From Pectobacterium aquaticum (GTDB lineage: Bacteria > Pseudomonadota > Gammaproteobacteria > Enterobacterales > Enterobacteriaceae), in NCBI RefSeq assembly GCF_003382565.3, contig NZ_CP086253.1, positions 62,001 through 126,000 of the forward strand: a stretch of DNA of 64,000 nucleotides, given 5' to 3'. The first letter of the stretch is position 1; each line of letters begins with the position of its first letter. A model generated the notes under the pieces. That model made no database searches. It was not told the origin of the DNA and was given only the letters and a program-made list of their open reading frames with translations. The translations under genes and the position numbers were made by a program. Shown one piece after another: positions 32,791 to 41,520 of the stretch.

Positions 32791-33987
32791 ATGCCAACAC
32801 CTTCCCCATCCGAACCGGCGCTGAGCGGTCTGCGCCTTAATCTGCGCATCGTTTCGATTGTGGTGTTCAACTTCGCCAGCTATCTGAATATCGGCCTGCC
32901 GTTGGCGGTGCTTCCAGGGTATGTGCACGATCACCTTGGCTACAGTGCATTCTGGGCCGGGCTGGTGATCAGCCTACAGTACTTCTCCACGCTACTGAGC
33001 CGGCCGTACGCAGGTCGCCGCGCCGATGAAAAAGGACCGAAGAAAATCGTCGTCTGGGGATTAGCTGGCGTCATGCTGAGCGGAGTGTTTTACCTGCTGG
33101 CCGCCTTTAGCGACGCCTCGCCTGCAATCACGCTGCTGTTGTTGTGTCTTGGGCGTATTGTGCTCGGCGCCGGACAGAGCTTTGCCGGTACAGGTGCAAC
33201 GCTCTGGGGCGTCGGTGTGGTCGGCTCTCGACACATCGGGCGCGTGATTTCATGGAACGGTATTGCGACTTACGGCGCGATGGCAATTGGCGCACCGCTC
33301 GGCGTCTGGCTCAACCATATCGGTGGGCTAAAACTGCTTTCCGTATGCATTATCCTGATCGCAGCCGTGGCGATTGTCCTCGCGCTGCCGCGCCCCACGG
33401 TGCAGGTCGCGCCGGGGAAAAAGATTCCCTTCCGCGAAGTGCTGGGGAAAGTCTGGGTTTACGGCATTATTCTGGCGATCGCCTCTGCGGGTTTTGGTGT
33501 GATTGCGACCTTCATCACGCTGTTTTATGCCGATCGGAATTGGGAAGGTGCGGCGCTGACGCTGACCATTTTCAGCTGTGCCTTTGTCGGTGCACGGTTG
33601 GTGTTTCCTAACAGTATTCAGCGGTTTGGCGGGCTGCGTGTAGCGATGGCGTGCTTTGTGGTTGAGATCGTGGGGTTGCTGTTGGTCTGGGGTGCGACGC
33701 AGCCGCTGATGGCGGAAGTCGGTGCGTTTCTCGCGGGGGCAGGTTTCTCTCTGGTGTTCCCGGCATTAGGCGTTGTCGCCGTTCAGGCCGTATCGCCGCA
33801 GAATCAGGGTAGCGCGTTGGCAACCTATACGATATTTCTCGATTTATCGCTGGGCATCGTCGGGCCGGTAGCGGGCGTGCTGATGGCCTATACCGGTATC
33901 GCCTCTATTTATCTGGCGGCGGCTCTGCTGGGGCTAGGCGGTCTGGCACTGACATGGCGACTGACCCAGCGCACGGTAGAAGACTAG
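32791..33987 (+). CDS. yhhS: YhhS, major facilitator superfamily transporter
   Basis: A twelve-helix inner-membrane MFS protein of 398 residues, close to E. coli YhhS (405). Shared stretches include GLRLNLRIVSIVVFNFASYLN, LPLAVLPGYVHD, GQSFAGTGATLWGVGVVGS, HIGRVISWNGIATYGAMAIGAPLG and GFSLVFPALGVVAV. E. coli YhhS has been linked to arabinose and glyphosate efflux on overexpression; the natural substrate is unknown. In E. coli dcrB follows directly; here the T6SS effector island separates them. Confidence 0.92.
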   Translation: MPTPSPSEPALSGLRLNLRIVSIVVFNFASYLNIGLPLAVLPGYVHDHLGYSAFWAGLVISLQYFSTLLSRPYAGRRADEKGPKKIVVWGLAGVMLSGVFYLLAAFSDASPAITLLLLCLGRIVLGAGQSFAGTGATLWGVGVVGSRHIGRVISWNGIATYGAMAIGAPLGVWLNHIGGLKLLSVCIILIAAVAIVLALPRPTVQVAPGKKIPFREVLGKVWVYGIILAIASAGFGVIATFITLFYADRNWEGAALTLTIFSCAFVGARLVFPNSIQRFGGLRVAMACFVVEIVGLLLVWGATQPLMAEVGAFLAGAGFSLVFPALGVVAVQAVSPQNQGSALATYTIFLDLSLGIVGPVAGVLMAYTGIASIYLAAALLGLGGLALTWRLTQRTVED

Positions 33988-33995
33988 GGCAAGCC

Positions 33996-34022
33996 ATAAT
34001 AAAATACCTGAACATTGTGCCT
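33996..34022 (-). pseudogene. 5' scrap of a third DUF2931 lipoprotein gene
   Basis: Read on the minus strand this begins ATGTTCAGGTATTTTATTATGG, i.e. M-F-R-Y-F-I-M, the same opening as the lipoprotein gene at 35652, and then departs from it. It follows the twin-hairpin repeat that also ends the other copy. It is a breakpoint scar of a duplicated or deleted unit. Confidence 0.6.
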
Positions 34023-34028
34023 CCATAT

Positions 34029-34072
34029 TGCCAGAAGGCAACGCAACAGGCCCTCGTCCAACCTGTTGCGTT
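34029..34072 (-). repeat. Twin-hairpin repeat after lipoprotein copy 2
   Basis: Two adjacent hairpins: TTGCC-AGAA-GGCAA (34029-34042) and ACGCAACAGG / CCTGTTGCGT (34042-34072). A near-identical block lies at 34886-34929 after the other lipoprotein gene, so it duplicated with the gene. It may act as a terminator or mRNA 3'-end stabiliser. Confidence 0.7.
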
Positions 34073-34084
34073 AGTGACATCGTG

Positions 34085-34798
34085 TTATTTAATCGGCTGT
34101 TGATCGGTTTTAGGCTGGTTGGCGCGGTAGGCATCCATGATCGGTGCCCAGTCCATGCCTAATGGGACAGGGTACTGTTTAAACAGTTCGCCGTACTCTT
34201 TGTCAAAGTTTTGAAGCGTTACCGTATATTGACTCACGCCGATTGGAAATTTTTTATCATACCAATTGTCAGTGACCTCTTCGGCAATGCCACGGGCAAG
34301 CAAGAGGTCTGGACTAACGCCAAGCCCACGCCCCATCAAGACCACCTCATAATAACCGCCGGGGGCCAGACCAAAATAAAGCCGGTTACGTTGGTCAATG
34401 CGCTCGCCAATCTGATAACGCTGCTGCATTTGTTGTGCTAAATTTGCAGGTAAATCAACCGTGATTCGGTACCGCTTACGATCGTAAAAGGACACCATTT
34501 CTATCACGGCTTTGTCAGGAACAACAACGCCTTCGGTAGGTAATCCTCCCCCTCCTGCCCAATAGTAACGTTTGCCTGTGATCCGATCACTCAGCAGCCC
34601 ACCCGCTCCACCGCCCGCTTCACGATCGGCATAAATAAGTTTTCCACCACGATAAAATTCCGTTCGCGTATTGTTAGTGATATCAATATTGCTGCCAGTG
34701 CCATAACGCCAGTTAACCGGAGTTCTGACATTTGGGCTTGAGCAGGCGGCCAGCGAAATGCATAACCCCACCGCTATAATAAAATATTTAAACATCAT
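34085..34798 (-). CDS. DUF2931 lipoprotein, probable Tle1 immunity protein (copy 2)
   Basis: A 237-residue lipoprotein: signal sequence MMFKYFIIAVGLCISLAAC with the lipobox LAAC, so it should be anchored in a periplasm-facing membrane. It is a tandem paralogue of the gene at 34942-35652. From about residue 72 to the end the two are almost identical, while residues about 39-71 differ strongly. DUF2931 lipoproteins next to Tle1-type lipases commonly act as periplasmic immunity proteins; this is inferred from position. The ATGATG start is preceded by GGAGG very close by, so the second ATG may be the real start. It ends with the twin-hairpin repeat. Confidence 0.8.
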   Translation of the reverse strand: MMFKYFIIAVGLCISLAACSSPNVRTPVNWRYGTGSNIDITNNTRTEFYRGGKLIYADREAGGGAGGLLSDRITGKRYYWAGGGGLPTEGVVVPDKAVIEMVSFYDRKRYRITVDLPANLAQQMQQRYQIGERIDQRNRLYFGLAPGGYYEVVLMGRGLGVSPDLLLARGIAEEVTDNWYDKKFPIGVSQYTVTLQNFDKEYGELFKQYPVPLGMDWAPIMDAYRANQPKTDQQPIK

Positions 34799-34800
34799 GC

Positions 34801-34885
34801 CTCCAAATTGCCGATTAACTGCCGCCGTTCCTTGCTGACGGTGGTTTCCTGTTTGTGGGTTCCCGCTGGACTGGATATGCCCTGG
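34801..34885 (-). pseudogene. 3' fragment of a duplicated Tle1 lipase gene
   Basis: About 85 bases between the two lipoprotein genes closely match the last codons of the lipase gene at 35649-37643. Both share GACGGTGGTTTCCTGTT and GGGTTCCCGC.GGACTGGATAT. It shows that the duplicated unit contained the lipase 3' end plus the lipoprotein gene. It is not translated as a protein. Confidence 0.75.
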
Positions 34886-34929
34886 TTGCCAGAAGGCAAC
34901 GCAACAGACCCTCGTCCAACCTGTTGCGT
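34886..34929 (-). repeat. Twin-hairpin repeat after lipoprotein copy 1
   Basis: Hairpins TTGCC-AGAA-GGCAA (34886-34899) and ACGCAACAG / CTGTTGCGT (34899-34929), nearly identical to 34029-34072. Confidence 0.7.
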
Positions 34930-34941
34930 AGTGACATCGTG

Positions 34942-35652
34942 TTATTTAATCGGCTGTTGATCGGTTTTAGGCTGCTTAGCGCGGTAGGCATCCATAATCG
35001 GTGCCCAGTCCATACCTAATGGGATAGGGTGCTGTTTAAACAGTTCACCGTACTCTTTGTCAAAGTTCTGGAGAGTCACCGTGTATTGGCTCACGCCGAT
35101 TGGGAATTTTTTATCATACCAATTGTCAGTGACCTCTCCGGCAATACCTCGGGCAAGCAAGAGGTCTGGACTGACGCCAAGTCCACGCCCCATCAATACC
35201 ACCTCATAATACCCGCCGGGAGCCAGACCAAAATAGAGCCGATTTCGTTGATCAGTGCGTTCGCCAACTTGGTAGCGCTGTTGCATTTGCTGGACTAAAT
35301 TTGCCGGTAGATCAACCGTGATTCGGTACCGCTTACGATCATAGAGGGACACCATTTCGACCACTGCGTGATCGGGAACCGCCATTCCTTCTACAGGCAA
35401 ACCACCACCGCCGGCCCAGTAATAACGTTTTTCCGTAATCCGTTTTACACTGGCACCAGGGCCTACTCCGCCCCCAGGATAGCCGCCAATAAATGCCCCA
35501 GTACGATAAAACTCAACGTTGGTCGTCCACGTTTCATCAATATTACTGCCCGTACCATAACGCCAGTTAACCGGAGTTCTGACATGTGGACTTGAGCAAG
35601 CGGCCAGCGAAATGCATAGCCCCACGACCATGATAAAATACCTGAACATCAT
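34942..35652 (-). CDS. DUF2931 lipoprotein, probable Tle1 immunity protein (copy 1)
   Basis: A 236-residue lipoprotein with lipobox LAAC (MMFRYFIMVVGLCISLAAC). It overlaps the lipase stop codon by an ATGA junction, which ties it to the effector and makes it the likely cognate immunity protein. It would sit in the periplasm, where a T6SS-delivered lipase from a sibling arrives, and block it there. It is almost identical to copy 2 after residue 72, with a divergent Gly-rich stretch (GGYPGGGVGPGAS) before that. The AGGAGG is only 1 base from the first ATG and 4 from the second, so translation probably begins at the second. Confidence 0.82.
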   Translation of the reverse strand: MMFRYFIMVVGLCISLAACSSPHVRTPVNWRYGTGSNIDETWTTNVEFYRTGAFIGGYPGGGVGPGASVKRITEKRYYWAGGGGLPVEGMAVPDHAVVEMVSLYDRKRYRITVDLPANLVQQMQQRYQVGERTDQRNRLYFGLAPGGYYEVVLMGRGLGVSPDLLLARGIAGEVTDNWYDKKFPIGVSQYTVTLQNFDKEYGELFKQHPIPLGMDWAPIMDAYRAKQPKTDQQPIK

Positions 35653-37643
35653 GCCTCCTGATTACCGATGATATGCCGCCGTTCTTTGCTGACGGTGGTT
35701 TCCTGTTGGTGGGTTCCCGCCGGACTGGATATCCCCTGGTTACTGGCACTGCGGTGTACATAGTCACGACGTAGCGCCCGATAAACCTCGGGAGAAAGCT
35801 GCTGACTCAGGTTCTTTATCACGCCCTGCTCGGTTGCTGCCAATGCCCAGAGTTGATCCAATTTAGCCAGATTAACCGCTGGCAATTTGATGGCTCCAGA
35901 TTCAAGAAGATGCCCGTTTATTGTGGGATCCCACACCTTAAACGGCACCCCAGCAGAACGTCCGGCCTCCACCATCATATGTAACGGGATACGCGAGTAT
36001 TCCCCTTCTACCACGCGGTTCATCACCACCTCCACATACACGGCCTTTTTCGGCCATACATCATCCTTACCGCGCTTGCGGATAAACGAATAGGGGATCA
36101 AACTGATTGCCCCCACGGGGGGCGTGGCCGCACGCGGTAAATGCGGGTGAAGCCGATCCACCCAGCCCTGCGCGATCTTCTCTTCGGCATAGGCTTTCGC
36201 CTGACGGTAGGCGCGACTTTCCGTCTCCGGCGTAGTCGTCGCTTCTTCGCTCATAAAGCGCTCCAGTTCAAGGCACTCGGTTAGCGCTGGGTCACTGTTC
36301 GGGTTACGCAGGCTCCAGCGGCTGTAATACCCGCCGCCGATATCTGAGTGTGCACCCGGCAGCGCCAGTTCGGTAAAATGCGCGGGGATGCTGGTACCAA
36401 TCGCCGTAGGCGTGATGCGTGTTAAGGGGAAGTGCTTGCGCACCTCATCCAGTGCGGTTAAATGCACCACCCGTTCGGCGCAGTCATCCTGCAAACGGAT
36501 GTTGAGACTGGGATGATACGATGAAGCCACCGTATCAAAAATCCCGACAAAGGTGATACGCACATCGTCACGACTGGCCCAGTCAAATCCGGCTTTCAGG
36601 CGGATGGTGCTGGTTTTGTCCACCGCTTGCACCAGCGGGTGATCGGCCTTTTGGTCGATCACGTTAACAAAATGGCGTGCCGCCGCCGCCCCACGGCTAA
36701 AGCCAAACACATCGAAGACAATACGGTGGATGCAGTCGATGTTAGAAAGAGCCTCCTTCAGATCATCATCTATCGCTTGTACGATAGACTGTTCGCAGGC
36801 CTGATTCACCTTGCCAACGATAGAGGTATTTTCACTGCCAAAGTCCAGATCCAGCCCTTTTGTCAGCATATTGTCCGATCGGTACTCCTGGCCCTCGTTT
36901 CCTGCAACCGGATCGCGCGTACCAATGCCGCTGATATAAGCATGCGCACTTAACGTTTCGCCACCGACGTTAAACTGCTCATAGAGTTTCCAGACATTGG
37001 TTTTATCGTTCGCCGCACTGTCACTCACCGGAAGCCGCCCCATCTGGCAGCCGCGTAGCTCTTTCTCCCGCTGTACTGGGTCGGAACAGGTTTCGGCCAG
37101 CCATTGCTCCACTTTTTTAAGGCCGGATTCGGCGTTATAGGTGTTATTCCCCGTACCGTCGAAGAACACACCAATGCGTAACACGTTGATCGGGTAACCT
37201 TTGACTTCGATAACGTAGGAATGTTTGGTAAATAGGCGAACCTTGCCGGCTTTTCCTTCCTGATGCGCCTCTGGCAACGGGTGTTCAGGCGCGGTCAGGC
37301 ACAGGTCACCCGTGGTCGCTTTAATATGTTCCCGTGGAGTTTCCTCATGCCCGATCTTCTCTGTTACATAGGCGGGCACGGCACTTTGCCCTTCCTTCAA
37401 GGCCTCACGGGATTGCGCCGCCTTGAGCCAGGGTTGCGTCTCCAGTTTGACCGTTATCGGGCCAACGGCAAAACCGCGCACCAGCGTCGGCCCGTCGTTA
37501 AGCTTCACCGTTTCAGACTTGCCAGTATCGTCGGTCAGTGTCGCTTTTAGCCCTTTAAACGAACGATTGTGTTCATCACGAACATCAATCTCTATCCAGC
37601 AATCGTAATGTTCGCAGGGGATACAGTAAGGATCGGCTGCCAT
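35649..37643 (-). CDS. Type VI lipase effector, Tle1-type (DUF2235 alpha/beta hydrolase)
   Basis: A 664-residue predicted phospholipase effector. A Cys-rich N-terminal module (YCIPCEHYDCW; about 1-150, beta-type) precedes the DUF2235 hydrolase domain. The hydrolase contains VFFDGTGNN (159-167), the nucleophile elbow GFSRG with Ser316, GIFDTV (Asp370) and GAHSDIGGGY (430-439). These are the family positions for the Ser-Asp-His site. It would hydrolyse membrane phospholipids in the periplasm of a target cell after delivery by VgrG. Its start shares one base with the adaptor stop (TAATG) and its stop overlaps the first lipoprotein gene. No signal peptide is present, as expected for T6SS cargo. 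Confidence 0.88.
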   Translation of the reverse strand: MAADPYCIPCEHYDCWIEIDVRDEHNRSFKGLKATLTDDTGKSETVKLNDGPTLVRGFAVGPITVKLETQPWLKAAQSREALKEGQSAVPAYVTEKIGHEETPREHIKATTGDLCLTAPEHPLPEAHQEGKAGKVRLFTKHSYVIEVKGYPINVLRIGVFFDGTGNNTYNAESGLKKVEQWLAETCSDPVQREKELRGCQMGRLPVSDSAANDKTNVWKLYEQFNVGGETLSAHAYISGIGTRDPVAGNEGQEYRSDNMLTKGLDLDFGSENTSIVGKVNQACEQSIVQAIDDDLKEALSNIDCIHRIVFDVFGFSRGAAAARHFVNVIDQKADHPLVQAVDKTSTIRLKAGFDWASRDDVRITFVGIFDTVASSYHPSLNIRLQDDCAERVVHLTALDEVRKHFPLTRITPTAIGTSIPAHFTELALPGAHSDIGGGYYSRWSLRNPNSDPALTECLELERFMSEEATTTPETESRAYRQAKAYAEEKIAQGWVDRLHPHLPRAATPPVGAISLIPYSFIRKRGKDDVWPKKAVYVEVVMNRVVEGEYSRIPLHMMVEAGRSAGVPFKVWDPTINGHLLESGAIKLPAVNLAKLDQLWALAATEQGVIKNLSQQLSPEVYRALRRDYVHRSASNQGISSPAGTHQQETTVSKERRHIIGNQEA

Positions 37644-38440
37644 TAGTTAACTCCTGTTAATTCATTATGCTGCACCATCCAGTGGTTGACCTGCGCGAAT
37701 TCAGCTTCGGTCAGCATCAGCGGCGCTCGAATACTCTCCAGAGGAAGCCCGACTTGTAAGGTCAAGGCTCCAGCTACCACTCCATCGAGCACGTCTTCCT
37801 GAAGCTTCTCCGCATTGGCTTGCCTGAGAACGGACAAAATAGCCCCGGCCGGATCGGGATGACGTGCCATCATGCTCGTCATGGTCTGCCACAGACGCCG
37901 ACGAAGAATATAGGCATGACGATCCTCGTCATACAACGCCGCCAGATGAGGCGGACGAATGTGAAACCAGGGAGTTTTTAACGCGGGATGAAATGGCGTA
38001 TCGGGATTTCGTGTAAACCCGGTGTCGTTGATCCAGAGTCCAGTGCACGGACCCAGGACGGCATCTTGCTCTGCTGGGCTCATGGCGCAGAGCATCGGCA
38101 GGAAGATTTGGGGTTCAGAGAAACGAAACCAGACCGCCTCTCCTTCACGGATAGCCAATATCAGGCTTTGCCAATGGCGGCGAACGACGTCTGTCGACTG
38201 TTCGCTGACCAGATAAAAACCACTCAGTGCTGGAGAATCCGACACGAATGCAGGTGAAGGGTTAGACAACAGCCAGGGACCAAGTGCCACTTGTTCGTCA
38301 AATTCTGTCCCCGCAAAGAGGGGGAAAGCTTCACCCTGGCTGAGTTCATAGAAACGGGATACCGCCGCGCGATCTAACGCGCCGTCGACAATAGCAAAGA
38401 GGGTGCCGCTATGCTGTGCTTGCCACGTATTCAGACTCAT
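37643..38440 (-). CDS. DUF4123 T6SS effector adaptor/chaperone
   Basis: A 265-residue cytosolic protein of the DUF4123 (Tap/TEC) type that loads an effector onto its VgrG. Features are the opening TLFAIVDGALDRAAV, an acidic-aromatic core (FPLFAGTEFDEQVALGPWLL) and the YDPRVL-like region WFRFSEPQIFLPMLCAM. It sits exactly between vgrG and the lipase: its ATG overlaps the vgrG stop (ATGA at 38437-38440) and its stop overlaps the lipase start. The frame continues to 38467, but the start at 38440 (MSLNTWQAQ) is preferred for the coupling. Confidence 0.85.
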   Translation of the reverse strand: MSLNTWQAQHSGTLFAIVDGALDRAAVSRFYELSQGEAFPLFAGTEFDEQVALGPWLLSNPSPAFVSDSPALSGFYLVSEQSTDVVRRHWQSLILAIREGEAVWFRFSEPQIFLPMLCAMSPAEQDAVLGPCTGLWINDTGFTRNPDTPFHPALKTPWFHIRPPHLAALYDEDRHAYILRRRLWQTMTSMMARHPDPAGAILSVLRQANAEKLQEDVLDGVVAGALTLQVGLPLESIRAPLMLTEAEFAQVNHWMVQHNELTGVN

Positions 38441-40464
38441 GCTTTGCCTCCCTTCGCAAGGGGGCAAGGTTTGACCAACGGTGACATCGATTCCATGCTT
38501 TTATGAATGGCGGGTGCAGGTAATGTCGCGGGTGGAGCAAGGGGGACGGCAACACCGCCCGGCAGAATAGGGCTCTGTCCGGCCCAACCCGAACCACTAC
38601 CCGCGCTGCCCCCTGAGTTAATATTGATCGCTGGACCAACGATGCTCACGCCGCTGGGATCGATCTTCACGAAGCTTCCCCCGACTTTCAGCGTCAGCTC
38701 CGCGCCCGCTTCAAGAACCACCTTAGCCCCCGCTTTTACATGCACTTCCTGTCCGGCCTCAACCAGCAAAGCCTGTCCCAGTTTCTGGTGCATTGAGGCA
38801 TCAACGGTCAGCGAGTAGTCCCCTTTAATGTGGTCACGTTTCTCGTTCTCGACCGTCAGGTGGTCGTTTGCTTTGATGCGGGTCACTCGCTCATGATCAA
38901 TATCCGTATGCGCGTCGTGTTTGATGTGCCAGACGACGTCATTTTCAATAACCGCGTTGAGATCCTTCTGACCGTGAAGGTAAATCTCCTCCTGTCCGGC
39001 CTGATCTTCAAAGCGCAGCTCGTTAAACCCTTCTCCCTGATGCGTCTCCGTGCGCAGTACGGTACGTGTCTTGTGGGCTGGCAGGTCATAAGGCGGGCGG
39101 TTGGTGGCGTGAAAGGTTCGCCCAGTCACAATCGGCTGATCCGGATCGCCTTCAAGGAAGCTGACGATCACTTCATGCCCGATGCGCGGGATCGCAATCA
39201 TGCCGTACTGGCCGCCCGCCCAGCCCTGACTGACGCGCACCCAGCAGGAACTCTGGTCGTTACTCGCCCCGTAGCGGTCCCACGGGAATTGCAGTTTTAC
39301 CCGACCATACTGGTCGCAGTAGATCTCTTCCCCCGTTGGACCGACGACGGTGGCGATTTGCGGGCCGTCCACCATCGGTTTGTAGGGCATGGCGGCACGC
39401 CACGTCGTCGTGCCTTTCACCACAGTAAAACTGTTGCTCATGGTCGTCGGTTCGCCGCCGCTTTCCTCTTCCAGCGCCTGCGGCTGTTGCCCGACGTGCG
39501 TGACGCTCACTGTCTGCCACACCGCGTTCAGCGCCGCATTCGGGTGTTCCGTCAGCGTAAACGTGTTGCCCGGCATCAGCCCCGCACAGTTGGATTCCCC
39601 TTCGCTCGTCACCGCCCCTGAGCGCAGCGCATCCAGCCGGTAACCGCTGAACGCCTTGCCGCTCGGGTCTTGCTTATAGCGCCCCGGATAGTCGTAATGC
39701 TGGTAGCTTTCGCGCTGGTGCGACAGTTCGCCGCTCATTTTCTTGTGTGACAGCCCGTAAGCCGGTGTCTTGAAGTTGTAGTCTTTCAGCTCGACGTCCG
39801 ATGTGCTCACCCGCTCCGCATAGTGGAAGCGTCGAACATATTCGCCCTCACTCAGCCCTTGTGTCGCCAGATTGAAGAACAGCTCGGGGCCTTTGGTCAA
39901 TGCACCCGCATCGTCGGCAAACACCACGCGGTGCTTACCTTCTTCGTATTCGTGGAAGAAATACATACCCTCCTCGGCGGCCAAGCGGGTGATAAAGGCT
40001 AAATCGCTTTCCCGATACTGCACGCAGTATTCGCGGGGTGCGTGGTCGTGGCGCAGTGCAAAGGCGTAGTCGGTAATGCCAGCTTCCTCCAGCAACGTAC
40101 CGATAATCGCCTCCGGCTTCTGCGCCTGAAAGATGCGGGCATTGGTGCGTAACCCCAGCCGCCACAGCGCCGGACGGACTTCCGCTTGATAGCGCGTGCG
40201 CCGGAATCCGGTGTCGCCCTGCGTGAAGCCGCTGATAATCCCGCTGACCCGACGTTTTAGCTCGCCCTCATACCACATCATCAGCTCACACGGCTGGTCC
40301 AGCACCGCACCAAAATCGACATCCGGCAACGCGCTCGCCAGACTCAGCGACAGGCTGAAAGGCCGATTCAGCCCTTCATCCAGCCTGAAATCCACCACCG
40401 CGAAAGTGCCTGCTTCCAGGGCACCGACCTTTACGGTGAACTGTAATCCTGCACTGTTTGCCAC
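38437..40464 (-). CDS. vgrG: Type VI secretion spike protein VgrG (complete)
   Basis: A 675-residue VgrG, the head of the effector operon. It has a gp27-like domain (about 1-380), a gp5 OB-fold (EIYCDQYGRVKLQFPWDR, SCWVRVSQGWAGGQYG, PRIGHEVIVSFLEGDPDQP), then the beta-helical needle with short repeats (DIDHERVTRIKANDHLTVEN). A Pro/Gly-rich tail carries no recognisable enzymatic extension. The cargo is therefore the separately encoded Tle1-type lipase, delivered with the DUF4123 adaptor. The start is GTG at 40464 with AGAGG upstream. The N-terminal half is a close paralogue of the VgrG at 1-939, but no hcp precedes this copy. Confidence 0.95.
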   Translation of the reverse strand: MANSAGLQFTVKVGALEAGTFAVVDFRLDEGLNRPFSLSLSLASALPDVDFGAVLDQPCELMMWYEGELKRRVSGIISGFTQGDTGFRRTRYQAEVRPALWRLGLRTNARIFQAQKPEAIIGTLLEEAGITDYAFALRHDHAPREYCVQYRESDLAFITRLAAEEGMYFFHEYEEGKHRVVFADDAGALTKGPELFFNLATQGLSEGEYVRRFHYAERVSTSDVELKDYNFKTPAYGLSHKKMSGELSHQRESYQHYDYPGRYKQDPSGKAFSGYRLDALRSGAVTSEGESNCAGLMPGNTFTLTEHPNAALNAVWQTVSVTHVGQQPQALEEESGGEPTTMSNSFTVVKGTTTWRAAMPYKPMVDGPQIATVVGPTGEEIYCDQYGRVKLQFPWDRYGASNDQSSCWVRVSQGWAGGQYGMIAIPRIGHEVIVSFLEGDPDQPIVTGRTFHATNRPPYDLPAHKTRTVLRTETHQGEGFNELRFEDQAGQEEIYLHGQKDLNAVIENDVVWHIKHDAHTDIDHERVTRIKANDHLTVENEKRDHIKGDYSLTVDASMHQKLGQALLVEAGQEVHVKAGAKVVLEAGAELTLKVGGSFVKIDPSGVSIVGPAININSGGSAGSGSGWAGQSPILPGGVAVPLAPPATLPAPAIHKSMESMSPLVKPCPLAKGGKA

Positions 40465-40906
40465 CTGTCCTCTCCTTTTTCCTTCGCCATGGCTACCGCA
40501 CGCCCCGAGTTTTCCCAGAGCGGCACGTCACTATCCTGATTAAAATAAAAACCTGCGCGGTGGTCTGCATGAGGTTTTCGCGATGAGGTATTCACGCTGG
40601 AACGGGCAAATAGAGTGCGGAATGGGGACAATAGAAAAATTGTGAAGACGTTCCCTGTAACATCTGATCCTACCCACCAATCCTTGGCATGAATCCTGTT
40701 GCTTAATGAGTCTTCAAAGGATAGCAAGCGAAGTGGGAACTCAATAGTACGAGGAAAGAACTAAAAACAATGTAATCAATTGATTAATATTGAAATAGTT
40801 TCATTTTTAAATAAAACACATAGAAAAAGAGCTGATCTTTCTCCCATGTCGGCATAGGTAGAGCGATGCTGTGTTTCTCAGGTTAAAAGCTAAGCTGGCA
40901 GGAACC
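40465..40906. other. Upstream region of the vgrG effector operon
   Basis: About 440 bases without a convincing gene, becoming AT-rich toward dcrB. No hcp remnant was found. It should contain the promoter for the vgrG-adaptor-lipase-immunity operon and one junction of the island with the conserved dcrB side. Confidence 0.5.
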
Positions 40907-40933
40907 TAAAATCCCCAATGAGCTGGGGATTTA
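40907..40933 (-). terminator. Terminator of dcrB
   Basis: 8-bp stem AAATCCCC / GGGGATTT with an 8-base loop, followed on the minus strand by TTTTAGG, just after the dcrB stop codon. Confidence 0.7.
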
Positions 40934-40953
40934 TTAAGAGACTGGTGGGGAGA

Positions 40954-41520
40954 TTATTTCAGCTTCAGCGTGTGGATGATGCCTTCAGCTTCGGTCTGTG
41001 CCTGCTGCTGATTATCCGCTGGCAGCGTGATCTGCAAGGTCAGTAGTTGGTTTTCCACTTTACCCAGCACGACGGAGGAATAAGCCTGCTGCCCGCTGCT
41101 GGTGATAATGCTGTCGAGCTGTTGCAGCTTCTTGCCGTCAACGTCGATGGTCTTGTTGGTAACGACCTGGAGGTTGGCGTCGCGCGTGCGCTGTTGATCT
41201 TCCAGACGCTGTGCCAGCACGGTCAACTCTTCCGTGGTGTTGTCGCCAAGAATCACGATGACCGCTTTCTGCCCATTATCATTGGCGTAAACGTGCATGT
41301 TGTTCGCCTGCGTACCGACTTTACCGCTTTGATCACGCATATCGGCTGGCAGGGTAAACGCAATCTTACCATTCATTAATTCAATATTCTGACCTGCGCT
41401 GGCTTCTGCGGCAGGCTTATCTTGCGCGCCCGATTTTGCAGCGTCATCCGTTTTGCCATCACAGGCAGCAAGCAGGCCGACAAGCAAGCCGACACCGAGG
41501 TATTTAATGATATTCGACAT
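40954..41520 (-). CDS. dcrB: DcrB lipoprotein
   Basis: A 188-residue envelope lipoprotein with lipobox LAAC (lipidated Cys20), similar in length to E. coli DcrB (185). Shared stretches are FTLPADMRDQSGKVGTQANNMHV, QKAVIVILGD, LEDQQRTRDANLQVVTNK and the C-terminal LLTLQITLPADNQQQAQTEAEG. E. coli DcrB is needed for infection by phages C1 and C6 and affects lipoprotein/envelope homeostasis. Its exact molecular role is not settled. It lies downstream of yhhQ as in E. coli but has its own terminator. Confidence 0.94.
   Translation of the reverse strand: MSNIIKYLGVGLLVGLLAACDGKTDDAAKSGAQDKPAAEASAGQNIELMNGKIAFTLPADMRDQSGKVGTQANNMHVYANDNGQKAVIVILGDNTTEELTVLAQRLEDQQRTRDANLQVVTNKTIDVDGKKLQQLDSIITSSGQQAYSSVVLGKVENQLLTLQITLPADNQQQAQTEAEGIIHTLKLK

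Noticed and set aside
40431..40727. 98-codon minus-strand frame upstream of vgrG
   Set aside because: It overlaps the vgrG start in another frame, has no good ribosome site and resembles no protein I know; probably non-coding promoter sequence.
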